DNA of 27,450 nt from Eremomyces bilateralis CBS 781.70 (taxonomy: Eukaryota; Ascomycota; Dothideomycetes; Eremomycetales; Eremomycetaceae): assembly GCF_010015585.1 (NCBI RefSeq), contig NW_022985079.1, forward strand, positions 392,196 through 419,645. The letters run 5' to 3'. The notes beneath the pieces were generated by a model. The model saw only the letters and a list, made by a program, of their open reading frames with translations. It was not told the origin of the DNA and did no database searches. Both the position numbers and the translations under genes were made by a program. Position 1 is the first letter of the stretch, and each line of letters begins with the position of its first letter. Of the stretch, positions 9,193 to 19,987 are shown one piece after another.

Positions 9193-9898
9193 CTACGGAC
9201 ATGAGAAGTTAATCGAGCAACCGCGGGTTGAGGGAACCGTACCTGTATGTCTCTGGAAGGGAATTGACGACCGCCATATTCATCATAGAATAGAGAATCC
9301 GCAGTCCGCGAGAGATGTCGTGAGAGGAAGGCCACAGCACAGATCGCTGCTCCCGCTATAACTAAAAGATAACCAACCGAACGAATTGAGCGGACTGTTT
9401 GTAGATCATCGTGCTTGCGGCGCTGAACATATATGGCAAGATAGCAGACGACATCGACCAGAAGAGATAGAGTAGAGGCAACGACCATAGCCAGAGTCTT
9501 GCCAGTAATAGCGACGCTTACAAAGTCAGTGGGACTGTTAAACGATGGCCCAAAATGGGGTTCCAGTAGCAGTAGGTCCCTACGGCCCGAAGAGGAGGAA
9601 GCTGAGGAGGAAAGGCGGAAGAAGGCGGATACTGCACAAATAACGACTCGAGTATATAATTCCGCACGATAACGGCGATACGGTTACCTAAACACAGCTT
9701 TTCGCGGAGCCAGACTTTGACAGCGTCTGTCTCGCCCGGATAAGTCACTACCAGAGTCCACTATTCGTTCACCGGTTTCACGAATGCGGAGCGTTGTCCA
9801 CTTGGAAAATGGGTTCTGAGAAGCTTAGTTGCGTTGGTAGCAAGCTCCCGAGCCCAGGGCTCGTCCGTCCCTATCTCTGAGGCCGGTGATGGCGACAT
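9193..9898 (-). pseudogene. Two-helix membrane segment upstream of and in phase with the methyltransferase
   Basis: Exons (minus) are 9898-9688 and 9631-9243. Introns are 9687-9632 (GTAACC...GTGCAG, 56 bp) and 9242-9193 (GTACGG...CCGTAG, 50 bp, branch ATTAAC). ATG 9898 begins MSPSPASEIGTDEPW; then come a soluble stretch (WTLVVTYPGETDAVKVWL), a Ser-rich linker, and two hydrophobic helices: about AITGKTLAMVVASTLSLLV and SVGYLLVIAGAAICAVAFL. A TAG at 9761-9763 (codon 46) precedes WTLVV; a 54 bp intron from a weak GTGGAC donor could bypass it. The last intron joins phase 0 straight into the methyltransferase exons, so this may be the N-terminal half of one 554-codon gene. The family is not recognised. 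Confidence 0.5.
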
Positions 9899-10215
9899 CG
9901 CCGCTGCCAGAAAGAAGGGAGACACAAAAGAGATAACGAATTCCGAGATGTGGTATTATAGTAGGAGAGTGAATACCAAGAAAGGCATAAGAGGATACAA
10001 AGGATGAGAAGCAGAAGTCTGGTAGCTTTAACGAGGCGGTGAGGGTGCTGTGCGACCACGCGTTGGTGGGAGTGGATAGGTCCTCTAAAGGAAGCGTTGA
10101 GTCTCTGGACTACGGGATGCATAGCTGTGTGCATTCATGGACGGTTTATGTGGTCAACCAAGAATGGGATTCAGAGATGGCCGAGGTAGCTCTGGAGTGT
10201 GTAGGTAGACATGCA
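9899..10215. other. Intergenic, probable promoter of the 9898 gene
   Basis: 317 bp between the start of the membrane/methyltransferase gene and the stop of the next minus-strand gene. Nothing recognisable is seen. An 87-codon minus ORF here has a hydrophobic run but no start context or domain. Confidence 0.5.
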
Positions 10216-11115
10216 TTATGTATAGATCTCAGGAGGCCTTCTATACCAGTATCTCCTCTCCAAATTCTTTACCTCCTCGTAAAAATCCGGATAGAGATAA
10301 GCCAGCCGCACCCTCTGAAATCCTATATCATGTGTACTCCTGCCCTCTATTACCGGATACCCATCATTAGCCTCGATGTCGTCCAGCTCATCCGGGTCAT
10401 CGCCAGGCCAGTCAGCCTGTACCACATTTACGTATCCATCAACTGGATCGTTTTGCGCCAGAATATTGTCGATACTCTCTTTATCAACCTGAATAAAGTA
10501 GTCGTATTTCGGTCTGCTGAGAGCAAACAGAATTAAACTTTTCTCGTTCCTAAGTTGAGGTTCGGCGGCAATCGGCCCGCCGCCGGATCGCCAGGCAAGA
10601 AAATGTTTTCTTAGCTCTATGGTGCTTGCTTCATTGAAGCGCTCTCGATCAGACATAATAGGCCACTCCATAAACTTCATATGTTCCTCGTTCCCATGTA
10701 CCTCTCGGATTGTCGATATTAGAGCCTCGTTAAAGATTTGAATAAATCGCTCCCATTTCACTTCCGAGTCGTACGTCGTTCTGTAGATACGCCAGCCCCA
10801 TCGCTTTTGATTCTGGCCAAGGTACCACCACCGGATCTGTTCTAGTTTCCCAGCGGTAGTCCATAAGACTCCATATCTCTCCCGACAGAGCTTGTCTAGT
10901 TGAACTCCGTCGAGAGCGGTGATTGCATCGTCGGTTAATCCTAGGTCACCGACCGTAGACATGCGTCTAACAATTTCAGCTTCGTCGTCTATCCTGGTGT
11001 TCTGTCCGTAATTTTGGATAGGGGTAAAGCTTTGAGGTTTGTGAGGATAGAAAAAGGAGGCGACAAAAGATTGCTGGAGTTTGTGGGCGCTGCGGAGGCG
11101 GGCTCGGCTATTCAT
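10216..11115 (-). CDS. Conserved fungal protein of unknown function, 299 aa
   Basis: An uninterrupted single-exon ORF, ATG 11115 to stop 10216. It is soluble, charged and Trp/Tyr-rich, with no signal peptide or membrane segment. It shows blocks that I associate with a widespread uncharacterised filamentous-fungal family: YLGQNQKRWGWRIYRTTYD (about residues 98-116), MKFMEWPIMSDRERF (about 145-160), ELRKHFLAWR, then KYDYFIQVDKESID and GYVNVVQADWPGDDPDELDD. The C-terminus has an aromatic RRYWYRRPPEIYT end. Catalytic residues cannot be named. Codon use and the lack of stops contrast with the broken genes on its right-hand side in transcription order, so it is probably functional. Function unknown. 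Confidence 0.8.
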   Translation of the reverse strand: MNSRARLRSAHKLQQSFVASFFYPHKPQSFTPIQNYGQNTRIDDEAEIVRRMSTVGDLGLTDDAITALDGVQLDKLCRERYGVLWTTAGKLEQIRWWYLGQNQKRWGWRIYRTTYDSEVKWERFIQIFNEALISTIREVHGNEEHMKFMEWPIMSDRERFNEASTIELRKHFLAWRSGGGPIAAEPQLRNEKSLILFALSRPKYDYFIQVDKESIDNILAQNDPVDGYVNVVQADWPGDDPDELDDIEANDGYPVIEGRSTHDIGFQRVRLAYLYPDFYEEVKNLERRYWYRRPPEIYT

Positions 11116-11670
11116 GTTCTAGGGCTGTCCGGCTATCTTGCGTAGAACTGGGGCCGTCAGGTGCTTCCCTTGGGGCGGTTGATTAATTGTATCTGTAACG
11201 AGCAGGAAGCCTCATAGACGAGCATATCTGGGATGACGGTTTTATTCGTGATATCGAATCTAAAGAAAGAAAGGAAAGAGAGAGAGAGATGGAGGCCTTA
11301 TGTGGGGAACTGGGTAGGGTGACTAATTATACATGCAGTTCTCAAGCTAGGGAAGCTGGCCCGGAAACCAACTAGTGCATTCAGTGGATAATCATAAGTT
11401 ACACACAATGATGATTAACAATATGTACATAGTCATGGTCGAAGCGTTATATCGATCCGAATAGAAAATATGCTGAGAGTTTGTTATTATGACTACGGAT
11501 CGCAGGGCTCTGACTACTATGGTTTGAGGCATCAAGGGAATGAGGACAGCAATAGATCCAATACCCCGTAGTTGTCCTTCGTTCCTGTTACTAGCCTACT
11601 AATGGAGCAATCCTAGCGTGGTATATTTACAAGATCCAACTTCCAAATAGTCAAGTCCTTTTGCGTACAA
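11116..11670. other. Intergenic
   Basis: 555 bp between two minus-strand genes: the promoter of the 11115 gene and the 3' region of the dehydrogenase. A purine-rich run (GAAAGAAAGGAAAGAGAGAGAGAGA) lies at about 11266-11290. No gene seen. Confidence 0.6.
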
Positions 11671-13001
11671 TCAACGATATAGCAAACTTTCCACCTCCTC
11701 CGCTATCGCCAACGAGCTCGTCAGCCCCGGACTCTCAATACCCAACAAGTTCACCCACCCCTCAAACCCCTCCTCCCTCTTGATATAAAAATCTAAGAAC
11801 CCCTTCCCCTCCACCACCGACCCGGCCCTCCCCATCTTCGGCCGAATGCCCGCGTAATCGAGCGCGATCGCACCCTTGTCCACGCCCGGCAGATACGCTG
11901 AGATCTCCGCCAGCGCCGCCGCTAGATGCGCGTCTGAGACGCGATAGTCGGTGGGGTCGTCGACCCAGAGGACGTCGGGGCCGAAGCGGATGCGCCCGCC
12001 CATGTCGATGGTTAGATGCGTGCCCAGGCCGGCGATTCCGGGGCTGTGCGCCGGGTAGATCAGATGCGAGGGTTTCGGTCGCGAGGAGGAGTAGCTGTAG
12101 TATGAGCCTTTTGCATACGCGGGCGTGGTTTGGCGTTCGGGGGGGAGGAGAGTGTTGGAGAGGGGGATAGCGGACAGGCCGGCGGAGTTGATGAAGGTTT
12201 CGGTGGTGATCGTTGTGGTCTCGTTGCTGTCAGGCGATGAGACTTCGATTTGCCAACCTTTGGAGCCATGGTCGAGGGGAGTGACGCTTTCCACTTTCGA
12301 TAAAAACGCCGTGGTCCCTCCCTTATCTTCGAAGTCACCCTGCAGGTACTGCATCAAGGAATGACTGTCAACAATCCCCGTCGTCGGACTCTCCAGAACG
12401 CCTGCTTCCGCGCGGACATCTGGCTCCCGACGTTTGGCCTCCTCCGCCGACACGAAATGCGTCGGGACGCCGATCTCTTTCGTGAATGCGTGCGTCTTCT
12501 CCAACTGCGCGAATTGTGCGTCATCTTGCGCAACGATCCATTTCCCGCAATTGCGGTAGGGGATGGAGTACTTCTCGCACAGCTCGTAGAGGAGGATCCT
12601 CCCGCGAACGCAGAGTTTGGTCTTCAAGGAATCCTTTCCATAGTACAGACCGGCGTGTATCACCTTGGATTGTCAGATGCGATCCAGCAAACACGGAAGA
12701 GGGCAACAAATGGGCTTATCCAACCTCCGAATTTCGACTGCTCGTCTCCGTCCCTACACCTCCATGCTTCTCAATCAAGATCGTATCGGCGCCTCTTGAT
12801 TGTAGTTTGCGCGCGACAGCGAGACCAACCACTCCACCTGCGACGGTCGTCAGCGCACTGCCGTCAAGTCTCTGATATCAATGCATGCACACCTCCGATC
12901 ACGGCATGTTGGAAATCCGCCGAAAGGGGGGCCCGGCTGGAAAACGGACGGAGTGGCGATCGAACGGTTCGAGCCACATGTCGGCCAAGAATTGAGGACA
13001 T
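11671..13001 (-). CDS. L-2-hydroxyglutarate dehydrogenase, mitochondrial (FAD-dependent)
   Basis: Exons (minus) are 13001-12893, 12837-12725 and 12663-11671; introns are 55 bp (branch GCTGAC) and 61 bp (branch TCTGAC); phases fit, giving 404 aa. Residues 1-30 are Arg/Ser-rich without acids until Asp29 ([19 protein letters not shown]), a likely mitochondrial presequence. The FAD Rossmann motif is [15 protein letters not shown] at about 34-48, split by intron 1. The family signature [14 protein letters not shown] (about 73-86, split by intron 2), KLCVRGR, and the C-terminal [17 protein letters not shown] all match L2HGDH of the DAO superfamily. It oxidises L-2-hydroxyglutarate to 2-oxoglutarate, a metabolite-repair reaction, passing electrons to the respiratory chain. 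No defect seen. A related FAD oxidoreductase activity is the only serious alternative. Confidence 0.9.
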
Positions 13002-13907
13002 ATCGATTCTACCGGCTGCATATAATGATTTTGACACCTATCATTGCTTCTCTATCGTGTAAGAAGGACGAATATTAACATTTGGCAGTTCTCAGAACGT
13101 CACCGCCTACCGCCAGGGTGGTGGAAGGCTGGGTGGGACATGGAGGTCGATCGGTGGGACCGTGGGAGAAAGCCGGCAGCTCCACTGTCTGATCGGGGTT
13201 CATCGGGTCTGTCTTGGGCAGGGCATTGCGGGGTCTAGTTGAAGGATGGTGCTGTGGACGAGAGTCAACCGCTCCAGGAACGCTGCTTTTGCTCTAATAG
13301 ATGAGAACTGATGAGAATTCCTATGCGTGGCATTCCGCGTCTGGATGCAAAATTTACGATGGTTTAAGTTCCGATGGTTGCTCTCAAATGCTCTGGGATG
13401 CCTTCGCCTCAGACGATCGCAATCGAAGAGACTTGCTCGAGTTCAATGGACCCAGGACTCATCCAGCCCAAATTATGGGAATCCGTTACGTTTGAGGCAC
13501 AGGTTTACGGCTTAAGAAGGGCGAAGTGGCACCGTAAGACTTGCTACCGAAAGAAAGTTGGAGCTATACACTCTGGGTATGTATTGAATATAAAATGAAA
13601 GCGCTCACAAGGAGCCGCTCAACTATTATCGTTGTTTTGACCAAGCATCGCAATTGCCGCCCGGTATGTGTTGGAATTGTACAGTGATCAGCCCAGGATA
13701 CGAAAGGCTCGACCATCAGATACCCGTCTCTAATCGACCGCGAAGCGCACCGAACGCCCAACCCACCCCTATGATCCAAGAAATCCCATATGAAATCGAG
13801 AAAGCAACGCCAATCTCAGCAGCCCAGCCTATGAAAGGGGACCAATCCCAACGCCAACCCTCGTGGACCTCGTAGAAAAAACCGGACCAGTAGATCCAAG
13901 AGTCGCT
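13002..13907. other. Intergenic, dehydrogenase promoter and downstream gene 3' region
   Basis: 906 bp with short, domain-less ORFs on both strands (60-75 codons). No repeats or RNA genes recognised. It should contain the dehydrogenase promoter and the 3' UTR of the membrane protein gene. Confidence 0.55.
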
Positions 13908-16305
13908 TCAAACGTACGTGAACCCCACGATCCCTGGCCCCCGACTATCGAGCGTATCCATGCTCGCCCGCGGGCTAAACTCTCCATCCGCATCGGCCCC
14001 CGCGCTCTGCGGCGACCACATCGCGCTAACATGCTCCCTCTCCTGCGATATCCGCGCCGTCCCTTCCATCCCCGGAACGTATCGCCGCGTTTCTCCCCCG
14101 CCGACCCCCCTGTGCGATTCCGGTCTAGAAAATCCGTCGGCGACTGCGCCGCGCTCCCCCGCGTCATCTTCGCCGTACGCAGGCGGCTCGGTTTCCGAGT
14201 CGTAGTCGGAGGCGTCGGTGCGGTAGGGGGGGAGGGTGGTGTTGCGGGAGACGCCGGACAGGCCGGACCAGCCGGAGATGGAGCGGCCGGAGGAGGATCC
14301 GTCTGAGGAGGCACGGGAGCGGACGGGGGAGGAGGAGGTGATGGAGAGGGCGGGGGAGGGGATGGTAATGGGGCGAGGGCGGTGGGCGGAGGAGCGGTAG
14401 GGGTTGGACGAGGTGCCGTGATGAGCGGCTGGTGACATAAATGCGAGATGCGGAGAGATCTGATATGCGGTTTGATGGATGTGATGGGTGGCGGTGGAAG
14501 AGGTTCCCGTAGGTCCCGGGTTAAACCCACAAGATTGGCAGACATCGGTGCGAACCATGCTCGATACCACCTCGTGAGCGATCTGTAGTCCTCGGATTTC
14601 GTTTTGCATCTCCCGCTCGAGCACATTCTCTTGCTGGCGAACCAACTGTGTTTTTTCTTCGTAATTCATCGTGTCCATTGCTGGATTCTTGCTCGACCTT
14701 CGGGAAAAGCATTTGCGCCATTTCGACGGCTGTTGTGAGAGTGCGGCGGAATGGTATTCTCGTGCCGTGCGCGCCTCTTCTCGACGGGCGGCTCGTTCGG
14801 CACGTTGGCGGGGGGAGCAGCAGCAGCTGCGGAGGAGTCGGAAGATGAAAGCGAGAGTGACGATGGAAAGAAGGATGTGGAGGAGCGTGATGAAGGGATT
14901 GCGTTTGGTGGATGGTTCGGGGTTGCCGAGAACGTGGTAGCCATTGTGGGAGTGGGATGGAGTAGCGCCGGGGACCGCGCATTCGCACCCCTTCTCGCCC
15001 TCCATGTCAATTTTCTCCGGAGAGCAGTGGCATGGCGGTGGTGGCTGAATGCAGTTTGATTGGGACTCGAGGTCCGTCTGGGCAGCGGGATGATGCATCT
15101 TCACGACGCCCTCACCGGGTTCCTCGTTGAAATGCCACGAAGGGAGCTTGGTATACAGGACTTGAGCCGCGCCGTGAGCCTTCTGAAGGAAATAGTTGAC
15201 GTAGCAACGGATGCTGTCGCAGTCCCTGAGCTCTTCTTCGGCAATTGGGGCGTCCGGCTTCCCTTGGAGTTCGATCCTTCGTCTCTTCTGTTCGATCAAG
15301 CGCTGCAGCAGGGAGAGCTCACGCTCAAGAACCTGAAGGTCTTGAAGATCACGATCTACAGCACTGTTGGAGTCGGAGGGAAGACGTAGGCGGGGTGGAG
15401 GAGAGATCCAGTCGCTTAGTGGATCGAGAGCGGTCGCCGACGCGGAGGTGAGGATGGGTTTGGGATCGAGTCTAAGCACCTGGGGTCGCTGGGTCTGGTT
15501 GAACGAAAGAGTAAATCCCGAGGACCCTTCAACGGCCTTCCCATTAAATCTATCAATAGCGACCGTGAGGAGCTGCGCAGACGGTGAGGGAGGTTGGTCG
15601 GCGGTGTCGGCCTCAGGGCTCAGGCAATAGAAGGCCCATGAAACGTCAAGATACACGACGTGCAGTTGTGAATGGACGGCGATGGGGACGGAACCTTGGC
15701 CGATACCAGTGAGGACCAGCGGGGAGGTGGAGACGTCCTCGACACCGGATGTGGCCAGCGAATGTCCGTTGAGGGTGATGTTAGAGTTCGAGCAGACTTG
15801 GTCTGAGGAGGAAACACGAAGGTCGAAGAACTAGACACCTTAGTTTGGGAACACATTGTACAAGGCGCAGTGGCAGGTCGGAATATCAACGGTGAGCTGC
15901 CGGTTGGATGGAACTGGCACAGCCGGGTAGGGAGGGATACATACAACCAATGGATCGTCTCCGTCGTTTCCACTGTTCTCTGGTTCTGGATCGTCTCTAC
16001 ACCACGGACACGGAACTGGAAATGCGACTTGTGCGATTGAACCGTCTGTAAAGCATGTTCAGTAAGATCGCGAATGTCTGTGGTGAGGATCCTCGGGGGG
16101 TGGTACCGTATTGGACAGAGGGGAAGAGTGGTGTGTCAGGGAGAGCAGACGGCGCGCATCCACTGCTCAGATCGTTCCCACGATCTTCCGGCGAAGCAAT
16201 GCGCCGAATATGAGTCCTCTGAGCTGCCGAATCTACCCAGCTGTTAAGTGCAGCACCGGTTGCAACGGCAGACACACACACAAGACCGGCGAGCGTGACT
16301 CGCAT
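13908..16305 (-). CDS. Type I membrane protein with coiled coil and PPxY-bearing tail, 740 aa
   Basis: Exons (minus) are 16305-16107, 16045-15945 and 15830-13908; phases fit. Intron 2 (114 bp, GTATGT, CTAA branch, CTAG) removes the TAA and TAG that otherwise end the frame. ATG 16305 starts a signal peptide (MRVTLAGLVCVSAVATGAAL). The lumenal part has CPWC, paired cysteines and N-glycosylation sites (NIT, NQT). A coiled coil at about 259-290 (LERELSLLQRLIEQKRRRIEL) is followed by a Cys-rich stretch. One membrane helix at about 412-433 (FITLLHILLSIVTLAFIF) is followed by CCC and Arg-rich residues, i.e. possible palmitoylation and a cytoplasmic stop-transfer. The Ser/Pro-rich tail carries LPPY and PPAY (about 645), a WW-domain ligand such as Rsp5 uses. 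I know such proteins only as uncharacterised in Eurotiales. A surface sensor or ubiquitin-ligase adaptor role is inference. Confidence 0.82.
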
Positions 16306-17990
16306 GGTCAACTGCTACCTCACTCACGCATGCACCAGCAGCCGCGGGGCGGGAATCAAGCGAAGGAGACGGAAAAGAATGATCTAAGAATGCATGTTTG
16401 CGGGGGTTCCTGAGCACGCGATAAACGGACGTTTCTCCTCAGGTATCACGGCGACGAGGAGGTATGGGGCCGATAGCTTGAGACGCGAAGAAAAGGAAGA
16501 AGGTGGAGAGGTGAGGAATAGGCAACAGGATTCGAGAAGGGAAGAGTTCGGAGCTCTCAGTGAAGACCGAAGAGGGAAAGTCTCCTGGTCTCAAGTGGTC
16601 GGGTTGTCGTCAGCTCCATCAGATCACCATGCAGCGACTTGTCCGGTCAGACTTGTTTAGTGAGTGCTTCCCTCGTATTAATATTGGGGAAGCTAGAGGA
16701 ATCCGAACAATTGGTTCCTCACTCAGGCTCTCAAACTGTCACACCATACGGAGTTAAGGACATGCAGACTTGCTTCCTGGATGCTGCTGCGCCTCCACCA
16801 AAATCCGCTTTCCCCGTGTCCTTTTCGGTTCCTGATCCATTCCGTTTGGGGAAAATATCCATGTTTAATGCCCGATGGACCTTGTCAGCACTAAATGCAT
16901 GCGAGCGGACGAGACAGAATATAGATGTCCTAAAGAAGTGGTGCAATAAGATCTGGGGCAGCGAAGGATTTTATCTTGATTCTTGGTTCCTCCCTTGCAA
17001 ACTATTAGAATCTAGAATCTCAAATCTGGATGGTGTCGAATGGTGAATTGGCATAGCTGATGCCTCAAGAAATACCCCGAAAGGCTGGAACATTGAATAT
17101 TTCCGAATGGAGGACAAGCAGAATCGTCATCCGGATGGGCTGGTGCCTGGATGTCAAGTCGAGGGGGGAACTTATCATGGATGTCACTCCTAAACATATA
17201 TCCATATGGCGTTCGTGGAGAGAATGGAAATGAGCATCAAGCGTACCGACAACTTAATCAACCCTGACTACAACTTCAAGATCATGCTTCGATAGCAATA
17301 TTTAACCTCGTTCAATTCATCGGCTCGACGTTCAATCTCTTTGAAATATTCTTGATATTGGTTCTGGTACCTGTAGTACCTGCGACCCTATTTTCTTATA
17401 TCATCTGATCGAGCACACCAAGCTACCGTGGTATATGATCATCAACATTGTGCTCCTCGCATCCAAGCAAGCCTCCCTTCTCTAAAAAAAAGCCATTAAG
17501 GAATCATTCGAAAGATGCGATATGCCGGGCCCAAGCCGTACGGATCTATATGCGCACCCTGAACCCCCAGAAAGCGGTCGCTTCGCGCAGTCGCTGGCGG
17601 AATGAACCGTAACAAAGATGGTAGAACAAGGACATGGCCGTTCCCAAAGGCAGTCGCTGCCAATATCGTATCGTGGGCCGTCGCTAGACGGCTTATCAAA
17701 AGCCGTCGACCTGAAATCCATCGGCGAACAAATGAAACCATGTCGCTGCGAGACAAGAGGCGAAAAACTGCGCGATGGTGCAACGGGACGTCATCGATGA
17801 CGGGAGGAAACGTAAGGCGCTCAAAGGACAAAAAAAGTGGCTGGAAAGGGACAGCCATATGCAAAAAGACGGGACGCGGTTGGTGAAGTCTGTGGATGTG
17901 CTTTGAATCATGGGGATCACGAACCGGTCTTCGGGGTAACTCTGACATCCTGCCACGTCGGTGAGGTGGGGTATATCTCACAACATCACC
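16306..17990. other. Long intergenic region
   Basis: 1.7 kb between two minus-strand genes. It should hold the membrane-protein promoter (next to 16306) and the 3' UTR of the disordered protein (before 17990). The largest ORFs, 16639-17046 plus (135 codons) and 17496-17981 minus (161 codons), show no domain, hydrophobic helix or convincing start. The latter overlaps another open plus-strand frame, as chance GC-rich ORFs do. No gene called. Confidence 0.5.
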
Positions 17991-19987
17991 TCAAAACATA
18001 TCGCCGTGGTGATACTGCTGCTGCGGATGATTTCCCCACGACTTCCCCGGCTTCTTCCTCCTCCCCTCGAGAATCTGCTGCTTCAGCGCCGTCTGCGCCT
18101 GTCCCTCCACCGACGACGACCCATCCTCGCTGATCCCCGGCGTTGCCCCCTCGGAACTGCCTTCGTCCATCATCCCCACCGACCCCGCCCCGCCGAAGCT
18201 CCCCATGCTGAACCGCCGATAATCGTTCCCGGGCAACGGGGCTGCCGCACCCAGCTTCCGCGACACGGCGTGCGCGAACCCGCCGGAGGAGGCGTGCCGG
18301 TGCGCTCCCGAAAGGGAGGCTGCGGACGATGACCGCGGCATTTTGGCCACTTCGATTCGTTCGTTACTGTCGATGCGGGCGTGCTTCGCCTTGCGCGCCG
18401 AGCCGACGACGCCGGAGGGAGGCTCAGGTTGGAAGAGGAAGGAAGAGCGCTGACTGTGGATGGCGGGGTCATCGAGGTCGTCATCGTCATCGTCCGTGTC
18501 GCTGGAGGCGGCGAGCCAGGCATGGGATCCGGAGCCGAACCGGTGAGGATTGGTCGCGGTGCTGGAGTGCGAGTTGGTCGAGGCGTGGCTAGGGGAGGCG
18601 GGGGTGGGTTCGGTCTCGGTGCGGGCACGGCCGGATTCGTCGATGACTAGCCGTGTGCGAGGGCGAGGGCGGGGGTTCGATTCAGGGATGGAGGTCAATG
18701 CTGCTTGGGAGAGGTGTTTTAGAGGGGAGGGTTTGCGCGGGATGGAGGTGGTGTCAGGAGGCTGTCGGACGGTGCCGAAACGTTGCTCTTGCACGTGGGA
18801 GCGCTGGATACGGCGGAAGCCACTGTCGGTGTTGCTACGTTGCAGACCAGGACGAGCCATGAACTGCGAGGGATTGGACGACATGTTATGAGGGGCGCGA
18901 GAGTGCTGTTCCCGCGGCTTCCTGGCCGCCTCTCGATCCCGATTCGATTCGCGGGCTTGTTGTTCGTACGGCTGGCGGTTCTCCTGGATGGCACCCATCT
19001 GAACATAATGCGGTCTAAATCCCGGTGCATCTGAGGCGGTCGACGTACTGACCAACATGTGTGGATGCACACTAACAGGCGGTTGTTGGACGGGTTGGGC
19101 CACTGGCTGTGACGGCATGGCTTGCATCTGGTTGGGGGGCCACATGCCCTGCTGGTGTGCATGGTGGATGGGACTCGACTCTGGAAACGGTTGCTGCGGG
19201 ATCTGGAAGACTGGACGTTCTCCAAACGGTTGCCATGAGGCCATGTCGGCACGTTGTGGACTGGCACCGAATGGGTCATCGCTCAGCAGCGACGGAGGCA
19301 CCTCTACGCCATCGGACCGTACATTCTGATCCCAAAAATGCTGCGTGCCATAGGGAGGAGCCGATACTGGCCCAGGGGTTGGGAACTGGAACACATCGGG
19401 AGAGAACTGAAGAGGGTTGAACTGGAACGGGCTCTCGAATACGGATCCGCCTTGCGGGAAATTCGAATTAGGGGTCGTGATGTTTCGTTGTGCGCTGGCG
19501 GCATGCAATGGTGTGGCAGGCGGTACCATCTGGCCTCCTGGATCTCTCCGACGGGTGGATGAATCCCTTGTGGGTGGGGGCGTCTGAACCTGAAACGGGT
19601 TCATGTTAGACGGTCGAACTGCCTGGACTGCCGAGGACGGCCGTAGTTGATTCGACTGGGATACTGGGGATATAGGGAACGACGTATGATGCTGGTTCGT
19701 CAGATCAGGAGTCGAATACGGGTACTGAGAGGCCGACGAGTGGTGCACACTCGAACGCAAGTTGGCGGAGTGGGAATTAGGAGCATAGGGATTCACGGGA
19801 GCACCCTGCTGCTCTGCTATGGCGTTCTCCGGGCGTTGCCCAATCGCTGGCGTATTTCGTGCTTGCACATACGGGGTACCCAGGGCGTCCTGGAAATGCA
19901 GGGGAAAGCGTGCGGGCTTGGGGGTGTCGAAGGTTGAAGGGTCGAAGTTCGACTTCGGGGTGGACGATGGACTGGGTAATTGCCAAT
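17991..19987 (-). CDS. Disordered SP/TP-rich, probably nuclear regulatory protein (main exon)
   Basis: A minus frame is open from TGA at about 20013 to stop 17991. The main exon probably starts at 19987 after acceptor CTTTCAG, giving about 665 residues. It begins DWQLPSPSSTPKSNFDPSTF and is Pro/Ser/Gln/Asn-rich throughout. Recognisable blocks are FQVQTPPPTRDSSTRRR (about residue 125-140), RKPSPLKHLSQAALTSIPE (about 425), RPRPRTRLVIDESGRARTE (about 447), an acidic SDTDDDDDDLDD, and a basic C-terminal ILEGRRKKPGK. Many SP/TP sites suggest CDK/MAPK phosphorylation; no zinc finger is present. The 5' exon and start codon are unresolved: one option is an ATG at about 20218 with a 200+ bp intron, but its donor is weak. 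Fungal-specific regulator by style; target unknown. Confidence 0.75.

Noticed and set aside
14521-15010. Alternative minus and plus ORFs inside the membrane-protein gene
   Set aside because: GC-rich out-of-frame shadows of exon 3.
15840-15870. TAA and TAG in the membrane-protein gene looked like premature stops
   Set aside because: They fall inside a good 114 bp intron (15831-15944: GTATGT donor, CTAA branch, CTAG acceptor) with matching phases, so the gene reads through.
16639-17046. 135-codon plus-strand ORF
   Set aside because: No recognisable motif; the start is not supported by context.
17496-17981. 161-codon minus-strand ORF
   Set aside because: It lies in the 3' region of the disordered protein gene, has no domain, and a competing plus-strand ORF covers the same bases; chance ORF.
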